64,000 nt of DNA from Balneolaceae bacterium. Its GTDB lineage: Bacteria > Bacteroidota > Rhodothermia > Balneolales > Balneolaceae. Below the pieces are notes generated by a model. That model had not been told where the DNA came from. It saw nothing but the letters and a program-made list of their open reading frames with translations, and made no database searches. The position numbers and the translations under genes were made by a program. Positions 26,985 to 36,200 of the stretch are shown piece by piece (the stretch's first letter is position 1; every line of letters starts with the position of its first letter). The stretch is taken from positions 124,001 to 188,000 of the forward strand of contig VEMX01000012.1 of the NCBI GenBank assembly GCA_009711805.1, read 5' to 3'.

Positions 26985-27848
26985 TTAGTTTAGTGGTTCG
27001 CAGGGAATGTGAACCCCTTCATCATTATAGCAACTCTTGAGTGGCATTCGGAGTAAGGCTACACCTGCTACCAATCCGACTCCATTTTCTACATTCTTCA
27101 CAGATTCTGGTAAAAAAATCTCCTCTTCACTCAAATTGCTAAGATCCGGCCAGTCTTTGCCTCCTGAAGCAATTATCAATTCACTCCCCACAATACGAAA
27201 CCTTGACTCCGGTATTTTGAAAACAGAGCTAATACCAATAATCCCATTTGGAATGCTTACACTATAGTTTCCTTCATTAGAATACTCAACATTATTCAAT
27301 AGGGAAAATTTTACTTTTTCTGTAGTAACTGTAAGAGGAAATTCCACAATATATTTTACACTTACTTCAACAAATACCTTTGAATAGCTTCCTTTAGCAA
27401 TGCCTCTTGCATCAGGCCCACTATATTGTACGAGTGGATGCTCTAATTGCGAAGGGGTTTCCACTATTGCAAAACTTGTCTTTCCTTCAGGGTTTCTGGC
27501 ATCTATACGATAAACTTCATTGGGGTAAATTTTCTCTGTGGTCCAGTAATTCCAAGCCAAAGCCTGACCATATCTAAATACAAACAGGGAATCGTTCATT
27601 ACCGTGGTATCGCCCGTACTAACCCTTGTTATAGTAACCACAGTTCCATTGGAAGAAGAATCAGAAGGAATCAATGTTTCTCCTACCGGCATCACCCGCA
27701 CCCATTGAGTATCGGCTTCTACATTTAATGTTCCGTACATAGAAAAATTATATCCTTTGCTTTCATCAATCGGCTCAAAGGTGGATTCACAGGCGATAGA
27801 GCAAAAACTAATTGTTAAGGCCAATAAACTATATGCTACATGTTTCAT
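26985..27848 (-). CDS. DUF4249-like lipoprotein partnered with a TonB receptor
   Basis: Exported lipoprotein of 287 residues: signal peptide KHVAYSLLALTISFCSIAC with Cys20, then a beta-rich body with YNFSMYGTLNVEADTQWVRV and VTITRVSTGDTTVM. Size, lipobox and tandem position 3' of a TonB receptor match DUF4249-type partners found in Bacteroidota, which are thought to sit on the receptor at the cell surface. Its ATG overlaps the receptor stop by 4 bases, so the two are translationally coupled. Two Cys near the C-terminus (MPLKSCYNDEGVHIPCEPLN) may form a disulfide. Confidence 0.75.
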   Translation of the reverse strand: MKHVAYSLLALTISFCSIACESTFEPIDESKGYNFSMYGTLNVEADTQWVRVMPVGETLIPSDSSSNGTVVTITRVSTGDTTVMNDSLFVFRYGQALAWNYWTTEKIYPNEVYRIDARNPEGKTSFAIVETPSQLEHPLVQYSGPDARGIAKGSYSKVFVEVSVKYIVEFPLTVTTEKVKFSLLNNVEYSNEGNYSVSIPNGIIGISSVFKIPESRFRIVGSELIIASGGKDWPDLSNLSEEEIFLPESVKNVENGVGLVAGVALLRMPLKSCYNDEGVHIPCEPLN

Positions 27849-30097
27849 AACGAACTGATTTTCATTGATATATAGGGCAACAATGATAATTGGGTAACTT
27901 TTCGCTGAGTGGATACATCATAATAGAATATGTTTTCCCGATTATAGATGTTAAGTACTCCCCCTTGAAATTCCATTTTTGTTTTAAACATTGAAAAAGA
28001 AAACTCGACTGAGGCATCCAGCCGATGAAAAGAAGGAAGCCTGCCCCCAAAAGGTTTTTCGATCAAAATTCTGGGAGATCCATAATTCTCTGTTACCTCC
28101 GGAACAAACTCCCTGAACATAAAAAAACTGTCAAACCCATTTGGTTTGGTAAAAGGTAACTCAGATCCATATGCCCAGCCTATATTTAAGGCAAACCTCT
28201 TAAATTCTAACCCCGCCATTGCGTTAAGGTGGTGACGTTGATCTTGTATGGGATGGTATTTTAAAACCGGTTCTTTAAAACCACTTCCTAAGCTGCCCTG
28301 TTTTGATGAATATTCCACCCATGAATATCCATAGCTCAGGTTGCTGTAAAAATTTCGGTAATTAAAATCAATATGCGCATCTGCACCATAGATTTCCCCG
28401 TTCGCATAAGTGAGATCTGAAGTTGGTTGGGGTACACTACTCCAAACAGTAACGGGGATGTTTTGTACATCTTTGTAATACCCTTCAATAGATATGTTCA
28501 GAGTATTGCCAATAGGCTGATGCCAACCTAAAAGACCATGATAGGCCTCCATCAGTTTGTCAGGATCCGGGACTTTCATCCAAGTAGTAAATGCTGTCCC
28601 AGCATCTCGATAATCTGTTATCCCAACCTCCGACTGCCGGTATACCCCCGCCGAGGCACTTAACCCTCCCCCTTTCAATACTCTTGGTTTCCATTGTAAC
28701 GAAAACCGAGGCTCCATACTTAGCTTTACAGTTGCAAAATAGACTACTGCCATGCCGGCATCTATCGACAGAGACTCAAAAGGATTTATATTAGCGCTGG
28801 CATATAAACCAGAATTTAATTGTACCTCCTTAGCTTCGTCACGAAATAGTAGAAGTTCAGAAATGTCATGCTTATACTGGACATAATTACCCAAAAAACC
28901 ATAATCGAGCCTCACTAAACCCACATTCTGAACTAAGTTCAGATCGAAATAGATTTTGAATAGGTCGGAAAAGCGTTCCCTCCTTCCATCACTAATCACT
29001 TCATTCGAAAAGCTGGAAGCCCCATAATTTATCTCTATATATGAAACACCTGAGTTGGGAAGCACGCTTGCACAAGTACCTCCTCCCACAAGATTACTCC
29101 ATTTGAAAACATTATCTGATGAGTAATCTAACCAGCCCCGGTCGTAAGTCCGCATCAATACACTGGAACAATTGATTCCTTTATTGTTAGTAGAATTATA
29201 CTTAATTAATTGGCTGTTGAATCGTAAGGGTTGTTGTTGGTCTAGGTACAAACCACTTGAAGCTTCAATCAGTGAACCACGTAGAGATACCATAACAGAA
29301 CTTGCACCTTGCTTTACCGGACCTTCATAGAAAGCCCCAGACACAAAAGGACTGACGTCTACCGACCAATTTTGTTTGTACAAGTTTCCATTCTTCAATC
29401 GCACATCAAGCACGGATGAAACACGGCCATTATACCTCGCCCCAAAGCCTCCTGCGTATAAATCTGCTTTTGAGATAATATTCTCGTTAAATACCGAAAA
29501 CATCCCTACTATGTGAAAAGGCTGGTACACCTGTATCCCGTCCATAAGTACCAGATTCTCGGAATTGGTCCCACCTCGGATAAACAACTGCCCACCCCGA
29601 TCTCCAACAGCAGCCACTCCAGGCTGAGTTTGAAGGTAGCTCACCAAGTCTCCGGCTAACGAAGGAGTTGGAGTTCTTCTGAGTTGTTTCGGACGGATAG
29701 TAGTCAATCCTGAGGTTGCTTTTTCTATGTTCTTTTCTGAGACTACTACTTCACCTAATTCTTTTTCAGCAGTAAGAAGAGACGCGTTTTTTACTATTAC
29801 AGGAGTACCAACATCGAGACGAATTGTATCGGAATATGCTTCGAATCCTATATATTTGAAAGTGATAACATAGCTACCTGGGAACAACGAGCTCATCTCA
29901 TAAAATCCCGAAGCATCAGTAATGGTCCCCTTAATAAGACTATCAGCAGTAGTACCTAATGTCACCTGAACCAGCTCAAAAGGTGTCCCTGTTTCTTTTT
30001 CAGTAACCAAACCCCGAATAGATAAGCTCTGAGCGGATGCAGTTGAGCCTAAAACTAAAAGAAGAGGAAGAAGAAAAAGTTTTTTTTGAAAAATCAT
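27845..30097 (-). CDS. TonB-dependent receptor with carboxypeptidase-like regulatory domain
   Basis: Outer-membrane receptor of 750 residues. A signal peptide ending GSTASAQ is followed by a regulatory beta-sandwich (LSIRGLVTEKETGTPFELVQ onward, to about residue 110). The plug has LVSYLQTQPGVAAVGDRGGQ and LVLMDGIQVYQPFH, and the barrel runs to the C-terminus. This plug type (short, with the IRGGTNSEN segment) is typical of Bacteroidota receptors paired with a DUF4249 lipoprotein, which indeed follows with a 4-base overlap. Substrate unknown. Confidence 0.93.
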   Translation of the reverse strand: MIFQKKLFLLPLLLVLGSTASAQSLSIRGLVTEKETGTPFELVQVTLGTTADSLIKGTITDASGFYEMSSLFPGSYVITFKYIGFEAYSDTIRLDVGTPVIVKNASLLTAEKELGEVVVSEKNIEKATSGLTTIRPKQLRRTPTPSLAGDLVSYLQTQPGVAAVGDRGGQLFIRGGTNSENLVLMDGIQVYQPFHIVGMFSVFNENIISKADLYAGGFGARYNGRVSSVLDVRLKNGNLYKQNWSVDVSPFVSGAFYEGPVKQGASSVMVSLRGSLIEASSGLYLDQQQPLRFNSQLIKYNSTNNKGINCSSVLMRTYDRGWLDYSSDNVFKWSNLVGGGTCASVLPNSGVSYIEINYGASSFSNEVISDGRRERFSDLFKIYFDLNLVQNVGLVRLDYGFLGNYVQYKHDISELLLFRDEAKEVQLNSGLYASANINPFESLSIDAGMAVVYFATVKLSMEPRFSLQWKPRVLKGGGLSASAGVYRQSEVGITDYRDAGTAFTTWMKVPDPDKLMEAYHGLLGWHQPIGNTLNISIEGYYKDVQNIPVTVWSSVPQPTSDLTYANGEIYGADAHIDFNYRNFYSNLSYGYSWVEYSSKQGSLGSGFKEPVLKYHPIQDQRHHLNAMAGLEFKRFALNIGWAYGSELPFTKPNGFDSFFMFREFVPEVTENYGSPRILIEKPFGGRLPSFHRLDASVEFSFSMFKTKMEFQGGVLNIYNRENIFYYDVSTQRKVTQLSLLPYISMKISSL

Positions 30098-30174
30098 TTT
30101 TATTTACATCTAATTCTATACATATTTCTATCGTTGTTAGTTAACCGCAATAATAATAACATAAGGTGATTATA

Positions 30175-30606
30175 ATGAAAAACAAAAATAGTACAAATTT
30201 AGTATTTACTACATTAATTGTAATGCTTATCACTCCATTCCTGATTAACGGTGCTGTGATATTGGATGATGCGAATGAATTGAATAAAACTAATTCGCCT
30301 AAAAAAATAGAACTAACTTCAAGTATGTCATGCACCCACGTTCCTTCGACAAGTGAATTTACTATACATGACCTTGGACATCCAGGTAAGGAGTTAATCA
30401 CTTTTAATATAAACAGTGATTATTATAGTACTTCATGGGATACAGATGATCCTGTGTATACAACTTTGGTTTTTGACCGCGGATCAGCAGGAGGAGAATT
30501 TGATGACAATGGTCATGGTTACTATAAAATTCAAGTTGATTATTACTACGATGATGGAGTTGACATAGAATATGGTTGTTCTACTACTGCTCTTCTATAC
30601 CCCTAA
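30175..30606 (+). CDS. small secreted protein of unknown function
   Basis: About 143 residues. I chose the ATG at 30175 because AAGG lies eight bases upstream; a GTG at 30166 is less likely. The N-terminus KNKNSTNLVFTTLIVMLITP is a signal peptide with probable cleavage near NGA. The mature part is acidic and aromatic-rich, with HDLGHPGKELITFNINSDYY and two Cys (SSMSCTHV and EYGCSTT) that could form a disulfide. No family recognised. It diverges from the TonB receptor and has its own strong terminator, which supports a real gene. Confidence 0.65.
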   Translation: MKNKNSTNLVFTTLIVMLITPFLINGAVILDDANELNKTNSPKKIELTSSMSCTHVPSTSEFTIHDLGHPGKELITFNINSDYYSTSWDTDDPVYTTLVFDRGSAGGEFDDNGHGYYKIQVDYYYDDGVDIEYGCSTTALLYP

Positions 30607-30634
30607 CTAAATATGAATTTATACCAGATTAAAC

Positions 30635-30667
30635 AGTAAAGAGCTATAATTTTTATAGCTCTTTACT
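30635..30667 (+). terminator. terminator after the small secreted protein
   Basis: Perfect 15-bp stem, AGTAAAGAGCTATAA at 30635-30649 and its complement at 30653-30667, with a TTT loop. The only T-rich stretch following is short, so efficiency is uncertain, but the stem is very strong. Confidence 0.8.
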
Positions 30668-30744
30668 TTAAAATCACCAAGTCTTAATCTTCAACTCCTC
30701 GATAGCCCGCATCACATCCCCCCCCAAAAAAACGATAGCAGGTA

Positions 30745-30804
30745 TCTGGTAACAACGGTGGAAACCGATCTACCAATATTTTTGTGGCCGACTGGGTAGA
30801 GTAA
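30745..30804 (+). pseudogene. C-terminal remnant of a TolB-like lipoprotein gene
   Basis: These 20 codons read SGNNGGNRSTNIFVADWVE plus stop. They match the end of the intact TolB-like gene at 23279-24373, where the last residues are HNGGDRSTNIFVADWVE. Eleven consecutive residues (STNIFVADWVE) are identical, with silent third-base changes, so this is an old paralogue rather than a recent copy. No upstream part of the gene is recognisable. Confidence 0.55.
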
Positions 30805-30914
30805 TTCGGTATTATTTTTTGGAAAACACCTTGCTTCCGATGGTTCCCAAAAAACCTCAGAAGTAAGCAAACAACGCATTTCCTGTTTTTCAATAACTTA
30901 AATTATTTAAGTAT

Positions 30915-30969
30915 AGACCTCCAAGGTTTCTCGCAAAGCGATCTCTACGGGAAAAAACCTTGGAGGTCT
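30915..30969. repeat. dispersed palindromic repeat, copy 2
   Basis: Arms AGACCTCCAAGGTTT at 30915-30929 and its complement at 30955-30969 form a perfect 15-bp inverted repeat with a 25-base loop. The 13-base core and its complement are identical to those of copy 1 at 9286-9348, while the loop is unrelated. Both copies sit in gene-free, degenerate DNA. Confidence 0.6.
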
Positions 30970-31584
30970 TGACTGTAAAAAGGAACCTATCTTAAAAAAT
31001 AAGCCGGTGTTTTCTAACATGGCTTGTTAGACAGCCTTTCAGAAGAGGCCGGAGTTGGTGGCCGTCCGGGGTGGTAAGGAGCAACCAGGCCCAACGGGGA
31101 TTAAGGGATTCAATAAGCATGACTTTCTTCTCCCGGTGTGCCCGCACGGTGCAAGAAGGGTTAGCTAAAACCAATGTCATCCCGCCTGTGTCTTTGGCGA
31201 AGAAAGAGCAAATACGACGACTGAAGGGTTTTCCTTCCCTGGCAAAGGAGTAGCAAAAACATTTTCCTGGGCACTTTGTGCAATAGTGATGGGAATATTA
31301 TGGATAATCGTTTCCGCGGTACTACTTTCCAGATACATCTGCCAGACAAGAACTTTTGCGTATCAATAACTGTTTACTTTTTACGCCTGTTTCAATACAC
31401 TACAAACAGGCGATAATCGGGCTTAGGGAATTGTAACGAGAATCAGCCAATTTGAGTCCAATTTTGAGGTCTTTTGAGGCGAATAGTGGTGCTATGCAAC
31501 GAAAAAGAGCTCGGAATCGAGCCAAATTCGGCTGGTTCACAGTAGATTAGGTTAAGTCCGACAGGCTCCTAGTACGAGGTTGTT
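30970..31584. other. degenerate non-coding region, possible mobile-element remnant
   Basis: No intact gene. On the minus strand between about 31350 and 30990 two overlapping frames give protein-like runs (ESSTAETIIHNIPITIAQSA in one, AGMTLVLANPSCTVRAHREK in the next), which suggests a frameshifted old gene. A perfect 9-bp hairpin, CGCCTGTTT/AAACAGGCG, lies at 31384-31392/31404-31412. A short direct repeat TTTTGAGG occurs twice near 31462. No transposase domain could be named, so the mobile origin is only a suggestion. Confidence 0.3.
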
Positions 31585-32211
31585 ATGCGAAAATTCATTC
31601 TATTTATAATCCCCCTTCTTTTATTGGGATGCTCTACCACCGAAACGCTCACCACCCGTACGCTTTACTCCTTTGAATATGAAGGGGACTTGTATGAAAT
31701 CATGGGAGTTTTCAATAAAACAGGTGAAGGCTCGAACTTGCTTCAGAAAAGAGAAAACAGCAAAATTGTATCTCGTGCCCGCGATTACGACCAAGATGGC
31801 AGCATTGATGAAATCCAAATAGGCGATATAAGCCTTGAGGAAGCAAATAGAATATATAATCACGGACTTAATATTGCCTTGGAGCAGGGTAAAGTTAAGC
31901 CTGATGTAAACCGACGCATCTATAAACACACCCTGGAAGGGCACGATTATTCCATTCAAACAATGGGATTATACCAGGATGAGTTTTTTAACCTTTTCAC
32001 AAAAACAGACTCCCTAACCAATAAAGAAACCTATTACACAGACCTCCATGCAGACGGAACACTCGATCAAATTGAAGGAAATGCTCTTCAGCTTGAACGT
32101 ATTCAAAAAAAATATGAGGAAATACTAAAACTGGGAGTCAAAACGGGGCATATCACCAAAAAAAATAACCAGTACATTGTGAATCTCTCCTTCGACTATA
32201 CCAGCAGTTAA
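31585..32211 (+). CDS. hypothetical lipoprotein
   Basis: Lipoprotein of 208 residues: signal RKFILFIIPLLLLGC with Cys16, followed by STTETLTTRTLYSFEYEGDL. It includes a DxDxDGxxDE stretch (DYDQDGSIDEIQ, near residue 70) that resembles a calcium-binding loop, and a second LHADGTLDQIEG near 153. No named family recognised. GAGG eight bases before the ATG supports the start. It stands alone ahead of the ABC genes, 94 bases away. Confidence 0.8.
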   Translation: MRKFILFIIPLLLLGCSTTETLTTRTLYSFEYEGDLYEIMGVFNKTGEGSNLLQKRENSKIVSRARDYDQDGSIDEIQIGDISLEEANRIYNHGLNIALEQGKVKPDVNRRIYKHTLEGHDYSIQTMGLYQDEFFNLFTKTDSLTNKETYYTDLHADGTLDQIEGNALQLERIQKKYEEILKLGVKTGHITKKNNQYIVNLSFDYTSS

Positions 32212-32305
32212 ACTTTATTCGCCTGTTCATTAAAAATTCCCCCTGTATAATCCTTCTTAATTACGTATACTCATCCTTTGTATTTCTTTTAATAAATTCA
32301 AACAG

Positions 32306-33196
32306 ATGAAGTTAAGCCTATCCAACATCTCCAAAACGTACAAGAATGGAGTAAAAGCACTCGACAATGTAACTATAGAAATTGAAGCAGGAATGTTTGG
32401 CCTGCTTGGTCCTAATGGCGCCGGGAAATCAACCCTGATGCGAACTATTGCTACCTTGCAAGAACCGGATACAGGCTCAGCATACTTTAATGATATTGAT
32501 ATACTGAAGGATCAAACTGAGCTTAGAAAAATATTGGGATATCTCCCTCAATCGTTTGGGGTGTATCCCAAGATGTCAGCTGAAAAATTGCTTCATTATT
32601 TTGCCCGTCTTAAAGGTATCTCTGATACGGATGAGCGTAACAAAATGGTCACAATGGCCCTGGAGGTAACCAACCTGCTTGAAGTTAGAAAGAAGAATGT
32701 GGCTGGCTACTCAGGGGGTATGAAACAGCGGTTTGGCATAGCCCAGCTTCTGCTGAACAATCCCGAGCTTATTATTGTGGATGAACCCACAGCAGGGCTC
32801 GATCCCTCCGAACGGCATCGTTTTTTGAATGTATTAAGAGAAATCGGAACCAATCATATTGTGATTTTCTCCACGCACATTGTAGATGATGTTAAAGAGC
32901 TCTGTACGGATATGGCCATTATGAACGGGGGAGAAATTTTGAGCCATCAAACCCCAAAAGAGGCCACCGAAAAACTGGAAGGACAAATCTGGCAAAAACA
33001 AATTGACCGGGAGCAGATGGAGCAGCACGAAACGTCTTTTAATATCATCTCTTCCAATTACAACCAGGATAACACCCTTAACATCAGGGTCCATAATCTT
33101 ACCAAACCTGATGAAACATTTGTGGCAAGTCCTCCCCGGTTAGATGATGTCTATTTCGTGGCTTTACGCCAGAGTAATGAAGTAACTGCAGACTAA
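32306..33196 (+). CDS. ABC transporter ATP-binding protein
   Basis: ATPase subunit of 296 residues with Walker A GPNGAGKST at 35-43, Q-loop near YLPQSFGVYP, signature YSGGMKQRFG near 135, and Walker B LIIVDEPTAGLDPSE near 155, then the H-loop in IFSTHIVDD. It belongs to the CcmA/NatA-like exporter branch. It lies 13 bases before the permease-peptidase fusion and is surely its partner. Confidence 0.94.
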   Translation: MKLSLSNISKTYKNGVKALDNVTIEIEAGMFGLLGPNGAGKSTLMRTIATLQEPDTGSAYFNDIDILKDQTELRKILGYLPQSFGVYPKMSAEKLLHYFARLKGISDTDERNKMVTMALEVTNLLEVRKKNVAGYSGGMKQRFGIAQLLLNNPELIIVDEPTAGLDPSERHRFLNVLREIGTNHIVIFSTHIVDDVKELCTDMAIMNGGEILSHQTPKEATEKLEGQIWQKQIDREQMEQHETSFNIISSNYNQDNTLNIRVHNLTKPDETFVASPPRLDDVYFVALRQSNEVTAD

Positions 33197-33209
33197 GTAA
33201 GATCCCAAT

Positions 33210-36200
33210 ATGTTTTCTACAATCTACTATTTTGAACTCCGGTACTGGTTACGAAAGCCCTCATTTTACATTTACAGTGGCATACTCTTTCTTCTGTCGG
33301 TTTTCACAATGTCGGCGGCGGCGGGCTTATTTGAAAGCCTGAGTGTGAGTATGAACACCATTACCATTGTAAACTCGGCTTTTTCTATCAACAGCTTGCT
33401 AAACGAAATGACGGTTATCGTCTATTTCCTCCTTCCTGCCATTGTAGGTGGTACCATAGCCAAGGATTACAAGCACGAGATGCATTCGCTCCTTTATTCC
33501 TATCCCTTTAAAAAATGGGAATACTTGCTGGCCAAGTTTTTATGCGGCATAACCATTGCCACACTGGTAGTTGCTGCTTCGGCGCTGGGTATAATGCTGG
33601 GAAGTGTAATTCCGGGAACCAATCCCGATTTGCTCGGTCCTTTCAAAATCATGAGCTATATACAGCCTTTTATCTATTACGTAATCCCCAACCTCATTTT
33701 CTTCGGGGCTATCGTCTTTGCTGTTGTAACCTTCACCCGCAAGGTAAATATTGGTTTCCTCACTATTCTGGCTCTATTCATGATCCAGATTTTTGCCGGT
33801 ACCCTAACCCAAGACATCGATAACAAGATGCTTGCGGCCCTCATCGATCCCTACGGCTCTCAGGCTAATGCTTATTACACAGAGTATTGGACGATTTATG
33901 AAAGAAATGAAAACCCTCTTCCCTTTGGAGAAGTAATTTTATATAACCGGTTAATATGGACATCTATAGGGCTGTTTATTTTTGGATTTGTGTATCGCAC
34001 CTTCAGTTTTTCACAACAACCGTTTTCCTTCAATTTCTTTCGAAAAAATGAGGGAAGAACCGTTACCAAGAAGAACTTCGGGAGTGTGTTATCAGTAAAC
34101 CTGCCTGCTGTCAATTTCCATTTTTCCTTTATTGAAAAACTAAAACTTGCAGCTGCCCTTTCACTCGAAGATCTCAAATACATTGTTAAGGGATGGGCTT
34201 TTGGAATTATATCACTGATAGGCCTCCTTATTTCCCTCAGTGTTATTTTACTTGGCGCTGAAATTTTTGGAACCGACACCCTCCCCGTTACCTGGCAAAT
34301 GCTGCAGCTTCCGGGCACCTTCTTCAGCTTATTTATTAATGTCCTCACTTTTCTTTATGCCGGCATGCTTATTCATCGCAGCCGCAATTCCAATATGGAC
34401 CAATTGGTTCATGTAACTCCTACTCCCAACTGGACTATTCTTCTATCTAAATTTCTGGCATTGGTACAAATGCAGATTGTATTGCTATCTATTATCATGA
34501 TTAGTGGAATAGGGGTACAGATATTCAATGGATACTTCAACTTCGAAATTGGTCTTTACCTGTTCGATTTATACGCCATTAAACTCATTCATGTGGTTAT
34601 TTGGGGACTGCTGGCTATTTTTGTTCACTCCCTGTTTAAAAACTACTACCTGGGTTTTATCCTCTTGTTAATTTTATCCATTGGCACCACCTTCTTCGAT
34701 CAGATTGGGATAGAACAAGACCTGTTCAAGTTTAACCAAGGTCCCGGCACCGCCTATTCTGATATGAACAGATATGGCAGTACTCTTCCCCAATACTACA
34801 TCTATAAAATTTACTGGTTAATGCTGGGTATAGCCCTTTATATTTCTTCTGTGGCTTTATTTCGGAGAGGTCTTCCTGAACGGTTCAGAGAACGCCTGCG
34901 ACAAGCCCGCCGGACATTCACCCCTTTTATGAAATCAGCTTTAAGCCTGGCTCTTATTGGCTTCTTCTCGATAGGAAGCTGGATTTATTATGTAGATAAC
35001 ATCAAATACGAGCGGCTTTCATCCAAGGAAAATGAACGACAAGCCGCCCAGTGGGAGCTCAATTACAGTAAATATGAGGATACTCCTCAACCCCGCATTG
35101 TAGCCTCCACCATTGACCTGGACCTATACCCTGAAACCAGGGATTTAAAAGCCCGGGGAACCTATGTTCTCAAAAATAAAACTTCCGTTCCCATCGACTC
35201 CATCCATGTTGACCACAACAGCTTAGAAAGCTCCTTCAGCTTTAACCGGGCGTTTGAGTTAGTGATGGAAGACGATACCATGAACTACGACATTTATCAG
35301 CTTGCCGAGCCCTTGCAGCCGCAAGATTCTGTGCTTCTGACGTTCGAAATCTCCAACAAGCCTAATGAAATTCTCCGGAATAACTCCCCTGTTCTTAGGA
35401 ACGGTACGTTTATCAACAACCGGATATTTCCCCGTATAGGCTATCAGTCTTCCGGCGAATTAACGAGCAAAGATGCCAGGGAGCGGTACGATTTACCGCC
35501 CAAAGAGCGCATGGCTCCACCCACCGACAGTTCCGCCCTCGGAGATAACTATATCTCTAATGATGCCGACTGGATTCGGTTTGAAACGACCATCAGTACA
35601 ACCCCTGAACAGATTGCCATAGCACCGGGATACCTCCAGAATGAGTGGAAAGAGGACGGCCGCCGTTATTTCCATTACAAGATGGATCAAGAGATGTTCA
35701 ATTTTTATTCCTTTATTTCTGCGGATTTCGAAGTAGCCACAGACCAATGGAATGATGTAAACATTGAAGTGTACTACCACAAAGGGCATGATTACAACAT
35801 CCATCACATGATTAACGGGGTAAAAGCCGGGCTGGATTATTACACTAAAAACTTCAGTCCATACCAACATCGTCAGCTTCGTATTATTGAATTTCCCCGA
35901 ACCAGCGGCAGCTTTGCCCAATCTTTTGCCAATACCGTACCCTACTCCGAGGCCGTAGGTTTTATTGCAGAAGTCGATTCTACCGATGAAGAAGGCCTTA
36001 ACTACCCATTCAGCATTACAGCTCATGAAGTTGCTCATCAATGGTGGGCACACCAGGTAATCGGGGCTGATGCTCAGGGATCTACCATGCTTTCGGAAAG
36101 CCTCTCCGAATACAGTGCCTTAAAAGTGCTTGAAAAAGAACATGGAGTCAATCAAATGCGTATTTTCCTCAAAGATGCCCTGGATCAATATCTTACCGGA

